A DNA stretch of 64,000 nucleotides from DLKC01 sp002478885 (GCA_046329585.1 JAXLUI010000003.1:186001-250000), one strand, 5' to 3'; positions 45,266 to 54,933 are shown, counted from the first letter of the stretch. The notes: generated from the sequence alone by a model not told the origin. Numbers and translations are program-made.

Positions 45266-45709
45266 TGCGGCGCCATGGCGATTGCAGATTTTTGAAGTGT
45301 AAACTGCGTTTGAAGGAATACCATAGCCAGATTGCGCGCACCACACAAAAGTTTCTGTGCAGCAAATACCGGAAAGTAAAAACACTTTATGGTATCGCGT
45401 CCCCCGCTTCACGTATGCATTACCGGAACAGACGGCCGGTTAATTCTTTCCGTTTTACGGATTTGTTATTCCCTCATTGGGACGAATGTTTTCGATTATT
45501 CAATTTTCACATTGAAAATCAATGGTTTTTTGTTTGGCACAGACTTGGAAATAAAGTGGCAAGTCCGTTAATAATCCGTACCCCAGAAAATAACAGCCCG
45601 TTTTAGACCGTAACCCTTAATCGCCAAACCCTAATGTCAGATTGGAAGTTTAAATAAATGACAGCCCTGGAAACCCGATAAAAAACTATCACACCCCCCA
45701 CATCTTATT

Positions 45710-45739
45710 ACCCCGGAATCTTTCGGGGTTTTTTATTTG
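45710..45739 (+). terminator. Orphan rho-independent terminator
   Basis: ACCCCG and CGGGGT with an 8-base loop are followed by TTTTTTATTT. No recognisable coding gene ends just upstream on the plus strand. Confidence 0.72.
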
Positions 45740-45861
45740 TCGCAGCTCAGGAACGAACAGCAATCCGGTGAGAAGAAAATTATCCTGACATATGCATACC
45801 GTGATGCTATACCTGAATCAACTTACTGACTGCTCTTTTTGTTCCATACTGATCTATAGCT

Positions 45862-45878
45862 GAAGTGTGCGACGCAAC
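45862..45878 (-). repeat. Dispersed family A copy
   Basis: GAAGTGTGCGACGCAAC, minus orientation, followed by GGCGGCGCTA and, near 45899-45912, the outer segment AAAGCCCGGCTCAT. Confidence 0.75.
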
Positions 45879-45928
45879 AGGCGGCGCTATAAAAAACAAA
45901 AGCCCGGCTCATAAAATTCCCAGGCAGC

Positions 45929-46375
45929 CTATGGCTGCCCTTTACCGGTTTCTCCATGTGCAGGTAAGTCGTTTGCTGATTTGGGTTTCAGTAGCCTGAA
46001 AACGGCGGCTACTATTACATAAGCGAGCCACAATACAGAAAAAATAACAAGACCCTGGAGGTTGGCCTGCATGTCTTCGGGGTCGGCATTGCCATGGATT
46101 TTTTTGTGCAATAAAGTATTTGAATACTGCTGTGCGTATTCGATAGCGACGCCAAAAACATAGAGCGCCGCGAATATGACCGCATGTATAACAAGGTTTC
46201 TTTTGGCAAATAATATGTTCAGGAATGCAGCAGCAAGAAAATAAAAAAGGCTGTGCATTTCTTTATCCATATGACTGAATGTGGATGGGAGCCTGATCAT
46301 AAAACATATAACAGCGGCGACAAAGGCCGCTACTGTAAGCGCTATTTTATGCCATGTCTTAAGAGTTGTTTTCAT
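45929..46375 (-). CDS. VanZ-like membrane protein
   Basis: A 148-residue protein with four predicted transmembrane helices. It follows the VanZ-like pattern: MDKEMHSLFYFLAAAF near residue 35, GVAIEYAQQYSN in the middle, a His-containing loop (HKKIHGNADPEDMQANLQG) and a final helix (VIFSVLWLAYVIVAAVF). The family includes the teicoplanin-resistance protein VanZ, but most members in Bacteroidota are uncharacterised small membrane proteins; resistance should not be assumed. The C terminus is Pro/Lys-rich and polar. Confidence 0.78.
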   Translation of the reverse strand: MKTTLKTWHKIALTVAAFVAAVICFMIRLPSTFSHMDKEMHSLFYFLAAAFLNILFAKRNLVIHAVIFAALYVFGVAIEYAQQYSNTLLHKKIHGNADPEDMQANLQGLVIFSVLWLAYVIVAAVFRLLKPKSANDLPAHGETGKGQP

Positions 46376-46458
46376 GAAACAGTATTAAGCAGTTGGGTTT
46401 TTAATGATGGCCTGGATTGCTTATGATTTGAAAACATTTGGTTCCTGCAGATATCTAT

Positions 46459-48327
46459 TCAATTTGTATAATTCGCGACCATTGAATAAGTATTGCCCGG
46501 CGTAACTGTTAAGAAAGCATAGTCAAATCCTTTGACCTGCTTAATGAAAAATTTACAGTTTACTCCATCAACCGTAACCGCTTTTAATTTCTTTCCATTG
46601 TATAATGATGGGAGCATGATTGAAAGTTTGTCGTTACAGGCCAGTTCAGATTTTAATTGGAATGACAATTTATTATCCGACCATCTAAGGGCACTGAAAC
46701 CCGCATCATTTTTTGCTGTAATAAAATCAAGCAGCCTGACCGGCGTCCAGACAGGGATGCTTTTTGCTTTTGCGTATTCCAACATCTGTGATAATGGTTT
46801 TTTTGAAAAAAAGTATTCATCGTTGTGTGCTTTAATGGTGATGTAAGAATACACTTCCTTGTTGATACTTCTGTCCATCAAACCTTTAAAACATTCATAA
46901 AACCCAACTGAATCTTTATGCTCCATGTATTGCTGGTCATATACATTGTTTAAAAGCTGGTAGATATTTACCAGGCGCCCATCCTCGTCGACAAATTTCA
47001 TTGGGAGGCCTGTTCCGTTAAAATTACCTTGCTCCAATCCCATGGCTCCAAGAAAGTGCTGTTGGTTTGAATTGTTATCATAGTGCGCGTAGTTAATATC
47101 CATTTCTATCTTATTAGCAGCTTCTATTTTTGCCTGGGCGGTAAAGTCCATTTTATTTTCAGCGTTTACGCCACACCATACGAACCAGTGGTTTACTATG
47201 GTGCGCATTTGTGTAATGCCAAACCTGTTGTTTAATTCCCGGGCTTTTGTTTCGATAGCATTGGTCATGTCGCTCCATGCGGGATGCTCAGCTTCTTTGG
47301 TATCATCAGGATGCCCGGAAATTTCGTTGCCCCTTTTTATCCAGGCATCGGTTGATGATTTTGACACCTGGTCGGTTTTTAAAATGTACAGCGCCATATT
47401 AGCCCCTTTCGTTTCGATATCGCTGAATTGAGGTTCAAAATCTTTTTCGTTCCTGAACTCACCATCATTGGTGAGCGTAACAAGGCAATTCAATGTATCG
47501 GGAAAATACCAGAGTCGCGGAAGCGGTTTGCGATAGCTGGATAACAATTCAATGCAATGTGACAACAGGCGCATCTGTTCATCGGCGTGGTTCAACCTGT
47601 TTTTTGAAGTATCTACCCATCCATTGGTAAACATATCCATTGCCCTGAGACCTTTTATACCGTCTTTTTCCTGGCCTGCCAGCAATGGATTCCCTTGTCT
47701 TGTGAAAGCAATGCTCTGCGGAAGATTGTACATGAATGCTACAGCATGGCCTGCGCCATAATAATTCATCACGACTGCAGGGAAATTGGCTAACGTTTTT
47801 TCGTCATTGTAAAAGGAAGCAATCGTTTTGCAACCGTTTACCTGGCAGAGATCTGAAACAGTATGTATTTGCAGTGTTTGAGGCAAAAGGCCTTTGCCAA
47901 TAAGCGTGGATGTGTCAATGGCGATATACCCTGTATTAGCCGTGCCGGTTGCACCTGTGATACCAAAAACCGACGTAAGCCTATTGCCTGGCCTGAATGC
48001 AATGAGGTTGCCGCCAGCCTTTACATAAGCAAGCAAACTGTTTTCCTGCTGGCCTGTTAACGAAATTGCTGTAAGAATAATAATGTCAAAACGCTTTAAA
48101 TATTCCAGCGAAAAATCGACTGCAGTCACAGGCTGAAGCCTGAATTCATTAAAGCCTTCCGCTTTCAGGATTTCGCCGGTGTAGCCGGCAAAATGATCCT
48201 GTGTTCCCAGTATAAGTATCGGCGCATCGGCTTTACCAGCAGCTTGAATTGAACCGGAAAAGCATATTGTTGCGATGCCTGTTAACAGAAGAAAAATTTT
48301 ATGCCGTTGCTTCATTGATGTTATCAT
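46459..48327 (-). CDS. Secreted GATase-like / polysaccharide deacetylase-like protein
   Basis: About 622 residues. The start MITSMKQRHK at 48327 overlaps the upstream stop, while MKQRHK at 48315 is also possible. A signal peptide leads into a first domain (about 35-250) that looks like a glutamine-amidotransferase-like fold (PILILGTQDHFAG, FDIIILTAISLTGQQENSLLAYVKAGGNLIAF). A second domain (about 280-540) has features of NodB-like deacetylases: CLVTLTNDGEF, RGNEISGHPDD, and a late YITIKAHNDE. A beta-rich C-terminal part follows. Substrate unknown. It overlaps or abuts the glycosidase-PHP gene, so the two are coupled. Confidence 0.6.
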   Translation of the reverse strand: MITSMKQRHKIFLLLTGIATICFSGSIQAAGKADAPILILGTQDHFAGYTGEILKAEGFNEFRLQPVTAVDFSLEYLKRFDIIILTAISLTGQQENSLLAYVKAGGNLIAFRPGNRLTSVFGITGATGTANTGYIAIDTSTLIGKGLLPQTLQIHTVSDLCQVNGCKTIASFYNDEKTLANFPAVVMNYYGAGHAVAFMYNLPQSIAFTRQGNPLLAGQEKDGIKGLRAMDMFTNGWVDTSKNRLNHADEQMRLLSHCIELLSSYRKPLPRLWYFPDTLNCLVTLTNDGEFRNEKDFEPQFSDIETKGANMALYILKTDQVSKSSTDAWIKRGNEISGHPDDTKEAEHPAWSDMTNAIETKARELNNRFGITQMRTIVNHWFVWCGVNAENKMDFTAQAKIEAANKIEMDINYAHYDNNSNQQHFLGAMGLEQGNFNGTGLPMKFVDEDGRLVNIYQLLNNVYDQQYMEHKDSVGFYECFKGLMDRSINKEVYSYITIKAHNDEYFFSKKPLSQMLEYAKAKSIPVWTPVRLLDFITAKNDAGFSALRWSDNKLSFQLKSELACNDKLSIMLPSLYNGKKLKAVTVDGVNCKFFIKQVKGFDYAFLTVTPGNTYSMVANYTN

Positions 48328-50984
48328 TGTTTGGAGGCTTCCGCTGCAATATTGCTGTAGATATCCCGTGCCTTTGTATAACGGGCTTTTACCACATCGA
48401 GGTCGTGTGTAAAGTACCGGCTCCATTTTCCTGAAGTTGTTATGTTTTTTAAAACATTATCGATCCATGAAACAAAAAACCGTGCGTCCTCCGCGCTGGC
48501 ACGCACCGGCTTATTATTCACGGTAACATATACGGCTGCAGCATGTGAAGCATGCTCTGCACCCGTCATCCGTCTCGCACAGATCCAGCTGCTTTTATCA
48601 ACAGGGCGTTGCACACTTAATACCAGCGGGGCACCCGGCTTTGAAGTTCCCTCTTTAACCGCTATCACTTTTCCATTTTCAACCAATTCTATTCTGCCGG
48701 TCGTTTCTTTTGTTGTAGTCCACTTAACTTCAATGTTGAGAATTCCTTTGTCTTTAAATTTTATTTCATCCCCGGGGCCATATTTCCCATTTATTTTCAT
48801 GTCGATAAATTCATTGTGGCCGTCTCTCGACACTACTGTTTTCCCGTCTTTGATTCCACGGATCCATTTGTCGTAGGTCAACTGTTCATTCACTTTTACA
48901 TAGGTCAATAGTTTGCCCAGGGGCTCGAGGTCGTTACAGGGAAAATCGGTGCCGGCAGCAAGGCCAATCCTGAAACCGCAGTTCAAGAGTTTATAGTAGG
49001 CATTGATAGCCGCTTCACTGTTGTAATTACCATTGTTGGGAGAATTAACAGCATATACGTCTTCCGATACAAAATCAATTGTTCCCAATGCGGCTTCTAC
49101 CGGATAGTCAACCGGTATACAACAATTCAACTCATCCTGGATCTTATCATCGAGGTATTCCATGTGGGCGAACCCTTTTATGGCCTGTTGCCCTTTTGCC
49201 CATTCCAATATTTTATAGGGAGATTCATCCCATATCTGATTTGCCTGCTTTAACCCCAATAACACAAGGTGCCCACCAAGCGCCTGGTTGCTGAAATTGG
49301 AATAAGTTGCATCCCAATGCCATTCGCAATCCCAGTGAATGATGCGCCCATCATTTGATTGAGTGTCGTTTTTACCTGAAACCCTTGGCAGATCAGCTTT
49401 ACTGTCTTTTACTTCGCCATTACCCATGTCTGCAAGCACAGAGATCACTGCGAGGTTATTCGGTTGCATCATTGCAGTGAGCTTTTCATAAGGCAACACG
49501 TCGGTTGCATCGCCACAATTGCGGTGTACATGAATATCGCCTGCGTACCAATCGCCGGGCTCGGGCCTTATCATTGTTCCGGGTTTATTTTCTTCCGGCG
49601 CGGACCTTAATGTAAATATGCAATTGGCAGGTATCGTTACACTGAAAGCCGAAGCGTTTACTTTTACGTCCGTGTTTTTGTGAAGATTTTCCGTACTGTT
49701 TGTATAATACATTTCAAAACGGCTAATGGCCGGCAGGTTTTTAAAAGCTGCATCCATTTCCACTGCTTTACCGCTTGTATTAATACCAACGATACTGACA
49801 TCTTTTGTCATGCCGTCCTGGAAAGCCAACACTGTAAGGCTGTCTTTTTCCCCGGAAACAGCTAACTGGAATGAACCCGGGCTAACAAATTTTGAAACCT
49901 GCTGAATGGCATAGAAATGTTTTCTTGGCAAATAAGTTTTTGTTGCGGGGTCATATCCAAGAATACCCCAATAACTGAACAGGCTGGGAGCGTGGTGTTC
50001 ATAGTAGCTGTCATAAGCTTCCCACTCAATAGCGGCGCCTGCCCCATTTTTTAAAAGGTCGAGCAGGTAGCCTACACAATCGCTTGCGAAACGGTAATCG
50101 TACACGCCAATTTTTCCATCATCCAAGCCATCACGCCAAGCATTCCATTCTGTTATCCAAAAACCGGTCTTTGGATATGGCGATTTTTTTATAGCACTAT
50201 CAGCGTTTGCATAATAACCCCCGTAACTGTGCAACCCGAAATGCGCCATTTTCGACATAATCACTGTATCTTTCACCAGTTCGGGAATATATCTTTTGAT
50301 TCCGTTTTCCATACCCGCCGGATCAGGGCCTACGTAACGCACATTGGCCATGCCCAACGCACCCATTCTTCGAATTAATTTTCGAAGGACACTTGCATAT
50401 TGTTGTTCGTTTAATTCAGGCCCTTCATTATGCCAATCAGATTCATTCGTTGGCGACACAAGCCCAAACTGAAGATGCTTCGTATTTTTTGCATAGTATA
50501 AAAAGGAAACGAGCATTTCCACGTATTCGTCTTCTTTTCCGGGGCTGATCGTTTTTTTGCCTATCCATCCCGGAACCGGGCCCATAAAATTTAACATGAG
50601 GTTGTTGGTAATGCCATGCGCATTCAGATAGGCGATCATGTCGAAAGCCTTTTGAAATTTCGGTGTCTCGTAAAGTTTATTGTAATAATCCCAGTTGAAA
50701 TTAAAAGGATCGTCGTTGTCATTTACATCTTCCCATTTTTCCACAGTTTCTACAATAACTCTCCAAATACCTGCATGCATTGAATCCAGTAATAGGTCAA
50801 GCGCAGGCTTAAGCTCTTCGCCGTCCCAGCTACGCGTGTTTGCGTTAACGCCGATGCCATCCAACTGGTTTAATTTTTTTGCGCCATCAATGACCAATTT
50901 GACCGGGGCATTATTTTGCGCTATTAACCCGGACGGGAAAAAATACAGCAGCAATATAGCCAGCAGCACACTATTTATTTTCAT
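48324..50984 (-). CDS. Secreted GH-A-type glycosidase fused to a PHP (CehA/McbA) domain
   Basis: An 886-residue exported protein. After a signal peptide, residues about 25-460 form a (beta/alpha)8 glycosidase of clan GH-A type, GH30-like in layout, with a probable acid/base Glu181 (SPTNESDW) and nucleophile Glu279 (FWITEWNAW). Residues about 470-800 form a PHP-type metallohydrolase of the CehA/McbA group, beginning AGDIHVHRNCGD (His485, His487) and including HMEYLDDKIQ and GLAAGTDFPCNDLEP. A short beta domain ends the protein. This fusion may couple glycan cleavage with metal-dependent ester or phosphoester hydrolysis (inference). The gene overlaps the deacetylase-like gene. Confidence 0.78.
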   Translation of the reverse strand: MKINSVLLAILLLYFFPSGLIAQNNAPVKLVIDGAKKLNQLDGIGVNANTRSWDGEELKPALDLLLDSMHAGIWRVIVETVEKWEDVNDNDDPFNFNWDYYNKLYETPKFQKAFDMIAYLNAHGITNNLMLNFMGPVPGWIGKKTISPGKEDEYVEMLVSFLYYAKNTKHLQFGLVSPTNESDWHNEGPELNEQQYASVLRKLIRRMGALGMANVRYVGPDPAGMENGIKRYIPELVKDTVIMSKMAHFGLHSYGGYYANADSAIKKSPYPKTGFWITEWNAWRDGLDDGKIGVYDYRFASDCVGYLLDLLKNGAGAAIEWEAYDSYYEHHAPSLFSYWGILGYDPATKTYLPRKHFYAIQQVSKFVSPGSFQLAVSGEKDSLTVLAFQDGMTKDVSIVGINTSGKAVEMDAAFKNLPAISRFEMYYTNSTENLHKNTDVKVNASAFSVTIPANCIFTLRSAPEENKPGTMIRPEPGDWYAGDIHVHRNCGDATDVLPYEKLTAMMQPNNLAVISVLADMGNGEVKDSKADLPRVSGKNDTQSNDGRIIHWDCEWHWDATYSNFSNQALGGHLVLLGLKQANQIWDESPYKILEWAKGQQAIKGFAHMEYLDDKIQDELNCCIPVDYPVEAALGTIDFVSEDVYAVNSPNNGNYNSEAAINAYYKLLNCGFRIGLAAGTDFPCNDLEPLGKLLTYVKVNEQLTYDKWIRGIKDGKTVVSRDGHNEFIDMKINGKYGPGDEIKFKDKGILNIEVKWTTTKETTGRIELVENGKVIAVKEGTSKPGAPLVLSVQRPVDKSSWICARRMTGAEHASHAAAVYVTVNNKPVRASAEDARFFVSWIDNVLKNITTSGKWSRYFTHDLDVVKARYTKARDIYSNIAAEASKQ

Positions 50985-51050
50985 TACAGGTAAACGCTAT
51001 TGGTGAATAATTTTTTGATGATATGCTAACATGACCGATGCCATTTTTTG

Positions 51051-51075
51051 CACAGCTGAAAGGCTTGCGACGCAA
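51051..51075 (-). repeat. Dispersed family A copy, degenerate
   Basis: CAGCTGAAAGGCTTGCGAC then GCAAGGGACGACGCCATG. The middle segment is well kept but the core is altered. Confidence 0.6.
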
Positions 51076-51207
51076 GGGACGACGCCATGAAAAACTATAG
51101 CCGGTATCAAAAAATCAATGCGGACCGTTGTTATAAATACCTGGAAAAACAACGATGCAGCACTTTTGCTTTTTTGGACCGGACTGCAATATCAATATTA
51201 AACATTG

Positions 51208-51226
51208 TTGCGCCGCACTCTTTTAC
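51208..51226 (+). repeat. Dispersed family A copy, divergent
   Basis: TTGCGCCGCACTCTTTTAC, with two changes from the core. Confidence 0.6.
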
Positions 51227-51287
51227 TCTAACTCACTCCTGAACAAATGTGCAGCATCCTATAAAACCTGTCTGCCAGGTGAGTTTT

Positions 51288-52922
51288 TCAAAACCCGGTA
51301 ATGATAATATTCCCTGCAATGTTTCTTTTTATTGTAAGTGCATAATCACCATTGCCAAGGTTTGTTAAGATGTACCCTTGCTGTTTGAGATCTTTATACA
51401 TTACAACCGGCTTGCCGTTCAACGTAACTTTTGCCGGTCTGAATGCGAGCCTCAGGTACTCCACCCCTTCTTTAGCCGTTGCGGTATAGTTAATTTCCTT
51501 ATTGCTGTAAACAACATTTTTAAGCACCCCTTCTGAATATAAAATATGGTTTTCACCCGGCGGCGCCCACTCGGGAATGGCAGCCATTGCAGGATAAAAC
51601 ATACGGGGCCCTTCGCCGTAACAATCAGACCACCAGCTCGAAATTCCTTTGCTAACCGGGCTTTCAAATACCAGGCCATTTGCATCGTTGCAGTATGTTA
51701 CCCAGTTTAATGAACGGTAAGCTTTCTCCTTGTAAGCGGCATCACCTGAAACCGCATACCAGCGGGCGCATCCGGCAGCGTACCGGGCGGTTTGATAATC
51801 CATTTTGTACAGGAAAGAGTCTTGCTCGCCTACAAGGTTGGCACCCCACTGGTTAGCAGGATCGCCGGGCGCGCAGCGCAGCACAAAATTATCTTCCGTC
51901 CACTTTATCAGCTTTGGCACGTCGGTCTTCCATTCAGGATCAAACTCATGGTGATCTAACATATACAGTGTTGCGTTGCTTGCACTCATATTGCTTTTAT
52001 AAGTGTAGCTGTCAATATCGGTGTCAGTGTGTCCATCGGTCCAGTAACCGGTTTTCATAGGAAAGTCAAGAATAAATTTCCGCAGCTTTACCATAGCATT
52101 TATATAAGCACTCACATTACCAATTTTGTCTTTCACCAGATTATCAAGCAAGGCATAACAGGGAAACCAATTCGCGCCATACTCTGCCTTCACTTCACCT
52201 GTATTCATTACCACGCGATAGGGCCACACGGATTGTTTTGCTGAACCGTCTCTCGCTTTACCTGAGAGCGTGTTGGCGATATTGATTGCGGCAGTTTTAT
52301 ATTTTTGATCGCCTGTATACTGGTAAAGCCGGTAATAAGTAAGCCCCATATCGCCTGCGTGGTCGACCTGTGTTTCATGCAACACAAATCTTCCTGCAGA
52401 AGTGAACCCATAAAAAATGGTATCGCCGGCATTGGTGGTTGTGTAAGGAAAGCCGGGCCATTGAAATGTTGATGGGCTTGTGCCATGAGCGATGACGTAG
52501 TCAACCAGTTTTTTTACAATCAGCATTACAGTTGTATCGCCAGAATAGGCATAGTATAATCTCGCGGATTCAAACCAGTTTGGTATGCGTTCTCCAACAT
52601 CGTTCATCCACATATCCGGTTGCAGGCTTCCGTTTTCAGGGCGATAAGCACAATAAAAAAAATATTGCGGATAGTCAGACCGCGGCTCCGGCCCCGGGCT
52701 GTTTGGAACATTTGTTTTGATAAAATTCCAGCGCTGGTAAAGAAGCTGGCTATAGGCCTTTGACTGTGGCAACATCCAGGAAATGATTTTCCCTTCTGCA
52801 TCCAGTAATACTTTATGCCCGTTTAATGAATCGCTGAGTGTCGTTTTATTGGCAGAATTTGCCTGGGCATTGAGCTGCAGCAATGCAAAATTGAGAAGTA
52901 TATATACCAAAACTTTTTTCAT
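51288..52922 (-). CDS. Secreted alpha/alpha-toroid (six-hairpin glycosidase-like) protein
   Basis: About 544 residues from the ATG at 52922 (MKKVLVYILLNFALLQLNAQ, a signal peptide). The long middle part is helical with regular aromatic residues (PDMWMNDVGERIPNWFESARLYYAY, HAGDMGLTYYRLYQYTGDQKYK, MDYQTARYAAGCARWYAVSGD), the spacing expected of an (alpha/alpha)6 barrel. A C-terminal beta domain (about 455-544) follows. No exact glycoside hydrolase family can be given. It precedes, on the same strand, the glycosidase-PHP gene by about 300 bp that carry repeats, so co-transcription is uncertain. Confidence 0.65.
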   Translation of the reverse strand: MKKVLVYILLNFALLQLNAQANSANKTTLSDSLNGHKVLLDAEGKIISWMLPQSKAYSQLLYQRWNFIKTNVPNSPGPEPRSDYPQYFFYCAYRPENGSLQPDMWMNDVGERIPNWFESARLYYAYSGDTTVMLIVKKLVDYVIAHGTSPSTFQWPGFPYTTTNAGDTIFYGFTSAGRFVLHETQVDHAGDMGLTYYRLYQYTGDQKYKTAAINIANTLSGKARDGSAKQSVWPYRVVMNTGEVKAEYGANWFPCYALLDNLVKDKIGNVSAYINAMVKLRKFILDFPMKTGYWTDGHTDTDIDSYTYKSNMSASNATLYMLDHHEFDPEWKTDVPKLIKWTEDNFVLRCAPGDPANQWGANLVGEQDSFLYKMDYQTARYAAGCARWYAVSGDAAYKEKAYRSLNWVTYCNDANGLVFESPVSKGISSWWSDCYGEGPRMFYPAMAAIPEWAPPGENHILYSEGVLKNVVYSNKEINYTATAKEGVEYLRLAFRPAKVTLNGKPVVMYKDLKQQGYILTNLGNGDYALTIKRNIAGNIIITGF

Positions 52923-53113
52923 GCTAATCATATGGCGGTGTCCGGCGCAATTGCTTGTTAATTTACGTTGTTATAAATAAGTTGAGCAAAAAAAATGCGG
53001 TTATACAAAGCGCAAAGAAAGACTATGGATCGAAATTGATAAACCGGGAAGCTGAAAATTTTAGGTACATTAGGTTCAAAGTGCCGGCAATTAAATTTCA
53101 GTAAACAATCAAA

Positions 53114-53122
53114 TATCTTTTG
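53114..53122 (+). promoter_or_regulatory. Candidate -7 box, TATCTTTTG
   Basis: One base longer than the TAnnTTTG consensus, 4 bases before the ATG of the four-helix membrane protein. Confidence 0.25.
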
Positions 53123-53126
53123 CGCT

Positions 53127-53588
53127 ATGTGGAAACAGGTTTTTAAAGCTACTGCCGTTGCAGGAAGCCTTGACATCTGCGCTGCTTTCATACAGGCCTA
53201 TCTTGTTAAAGGCAGCACGCCGGATATTATCCTGAAATATATTGCCAGCGGCTTGTTTGGAAAAGATGCTTTTGCAGGTGGCTTTGGTTATATGCTGGCA
53301 GGATTGTTGATTCATTTTTTTATCGCATTTGCCTGCAGCCTAACTTATTTCCTTGCTTACCACAGGATCAAATTATTACGCAATAATGTCTGGCTAAGCT
53401 CTTTGCTTGCTGCCCTTGCCGCATGGACGGTAACCACCCGGATCATTGTCCCACTGAGTAAGATTCAGCCTGCTCCGTTCGACTTGGCAAAAGCTGCTAT
53501 GGCCATTACCATCCTGTTCTTCTGCATTGGATTACCGGTTGCGGTTATGGCAAAAAGATTCTATCGAAGTAAAGCAAAGGGCGGTTGA
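53127..53588 (+). CDS. Four-helix membrane protein of unknown function
   Basis: A 153-residue integral membrane protein with four predicted transmembrane segments (TAVAGSLDICAAFIQAYL; GYMLAGLLIHFFIAFACSLTYF; NVWLSSLLAALAAWTV; AMAITILFFCIGLPVAVMA). It ends in a basic tail (KRFYRSKAKGG). The layout recalls small uncharacterised membrane families of the DUF1440/YagU type, but I cannot confirm a family. Its 3' end faces the beta-barrel gene with an 80 bp gap. Confidence 0.65.
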   Translation: MWKQVFKATAVAGSLDICAAFIQAYLVKGSTPDIILKYIASGLFGKDAFAGGFGYMLAGLLIHFFIAFACSLTYFLAYHRIKLLRNNVWLSSLLAALAAWTVTTRIIVPLSKIQPAPFDLAKAAMAITILFFCIGLPVAVMAKRFYRSKAKGG

Positions 53589-53667
53589 CAAATATCAGAA
53601 GTACGCCTGGCCTATATAACCAGGTTGCCCGATCTTGAAGGTGTTTTTATACAACTGGAATTGAAAG

Positions 53668-54933
53668 CTATTTTCCGAATAAATAATTGACCTGCAACCT
53701 GAGAGAAGAAACGTTTGCAGAAAAGGAAGCGTAGTCAGAGAAAGTTCCCTTTGTGGTATAGGCGATCGATGCTTCTATATTTTTTATTGTCACCCCCGTT
53801 CTAACAATTCCGTTCAGAAAAAAATTATTCAGGTAAGCAAGATAATTATTATTCACACTGGTAGAAGTATCTGTACTCGCTTCCCTTACAAAAGTTTCCC
53901 TGTTCAGTGGTAAGGATGAAAAATTAAAACCCACTCCTGCTCCAAGGAAAATTTTAAGATCAGCGCTGTTGTAAAAATTATAGTTAATAGTCTCATTTAA
54001 AGAAATACTATTGAACTTAAGGTCGAGATAATAGTTTTCTTTAGACGCAAAGTATTGTTTTGAAACATATGCGTTCGTTTTAGCAGTTGTAAAAGCAAGT
54101 TCGGTGCGCCAGAAAAGCTTGCCAATATAGGGGTTAAACCGAATGTCAAATCCGGCGGAGATAACCGGTGAAATACCGCCTGCTTCGGTGATGCCAGCAT
54201 ATCGATTTTCACCTTCGATATTAATTGGATTTTTTCCAACACCTGCGCCTGCCCAAAACCTGAAAGCTGATTTTTTGCCTTTCTTTTCGTCCAACAAAGG
54301 TTTGCCTGAAGGCTTCCCATCAATCAGATAAAGTACTTCAAGAATATCGTCTTTATAATTGGAAGTTCCTGCTATTTTAGCAACGATATCCGTATTGCCG
54401 GGTGCATATTGCCCTGCAAGTTTTGCAAGCAGCGCTTTGTATTCCTTTTCACTTACAATCTTCCCGTTTTCCATGTATTCTGAATTTTTCAGCTCGACGG
54501 GAATCGTTTCCGATTCAGAGGCAATAAACAGTCTTGATTTTATTTCGTCTGCATAAGAAAAGAGCTTTGTGTGCCGGCCTTCAAACAACACCTTCAGAAA
54601 AACAGTATCCTTTCGTAAGCTTGTATCTTTTGAGGTCATTTCATTTACGAATTCATCGTTCATGCTTATGTTCACAAAAAATCTGCGGTAAAGTTCCTTG
54701 CCGGTTACTTCAAAACTTCCGGCATCTTTTACTGTAAATTTTTGTACCGCCCCCTCTTTTGATTTAGCGAAAGAAAGGCTTTCGGGATTCTTATGCCATT
54801 CACGGTAGTCGATAAAGCCGGCAACTGTATCATTGTTATTTAATACGATGTAACCGGGTTGAAAGTTTCGCTGGCCAAAGGAAAGGGCAGATGCCAAACA
54901 TGTCAAGGCAAGCAGGATTAGAAATTTATTCAT
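53668..54933 (-). CDS. Outer membrane beta-barrel protein of unknown function
   Basis: About 421 residues from the ATG at 54933 (MNKFLILLALTCLASALSFGQ, a signal peptide). An N-terminal segment (FQPGYIVLNNNDTVAGFIDYREW) typical of a common Chitinophagaceae family precedes a beta-barrel half (about 230-421; AGAGVGKNPINIEGEN, FDIRFNPYIGKLFWRTELAF, LGAGVGFNFSSLPL). It ends SLRLQVNYLFGK, an outer-membrane beta signal. The open frame reaches 55068, but that extension is translated repeat DNA (family A, RTSVRRN) and is rejected. Confidence 0.75.
   Translation of the reverse strand: MNKFLILLALTCLASALSFGQRNFQPGYIVLNNNDTVAGFIDYREWHKNPESLSFAKSKEGAVQKFTVKDAGSFEVTGKELYRRFFVNISMNDEFVNEMTSKDTSLRKDTVFLKVLFEGRHTKLFSYADEIKSRLFIASESETIPVELKNSEYMENGKIVSEKEYKALLAKLAGQYAPGNTDIVAKIAGTSNYKDDILEVLYLIDGKPSGKPLLDEKKGKKSAFRFWAGAGVGKNPINIEGENRYAGITEAGGISPVISAGFDIRFNPYIGKLFWRTELAFTTAKTNAYVSKQYFASKENYYLDLKFNSISLNETINYNFYNSADLKIFLGAGVGFNFSSLPLNRETFVREASTDTSTSVNNNYLAYLNNFFLNGIVRTGVTIKNIEASIAYTTKGTFSDYASFSANVSSLRLQVNYLFGK

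Larger units (their letters stand above)
44965..45928. other. Large intergenic region with repeats and an orphan terminator
   Basis: About 960 bp. It contains family A copies at 45247 (plus) and 45862 (minus) and a strong terminator hairpin at 45710-45739. Open frames around 45244-45606 have no start, signal or domain pattern that I trust. A small RNA ending at the terminator is possible. Confidence 0.45.
50985..51287. other. Repeat-containing gap in the carbohydrate cluster
   Basis: A 303 bp gap with two family A cores in opposite orientations (51051-51075 and 51208-51226). No gene seen. Confidence 0.6.

Noticed and set aside
45244..45606. 120-aa open frame in the gap after katG
   Set aside because: Starts inside a family A repeat, has no recognisable domain and an odd composition.
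45929..46375. Teicoplanin resistance by the VanZ-like protein
   Set aside because: VanZ-like small membrane proteins are common in the phylum and most have no resistance role; no other van genes are present.
48328..48426. Upstream extension of the deacetylase-like gene
   Set aside because: It overlaps the end of the glycosidase-PHP gene and puts residues before a signal peptide.
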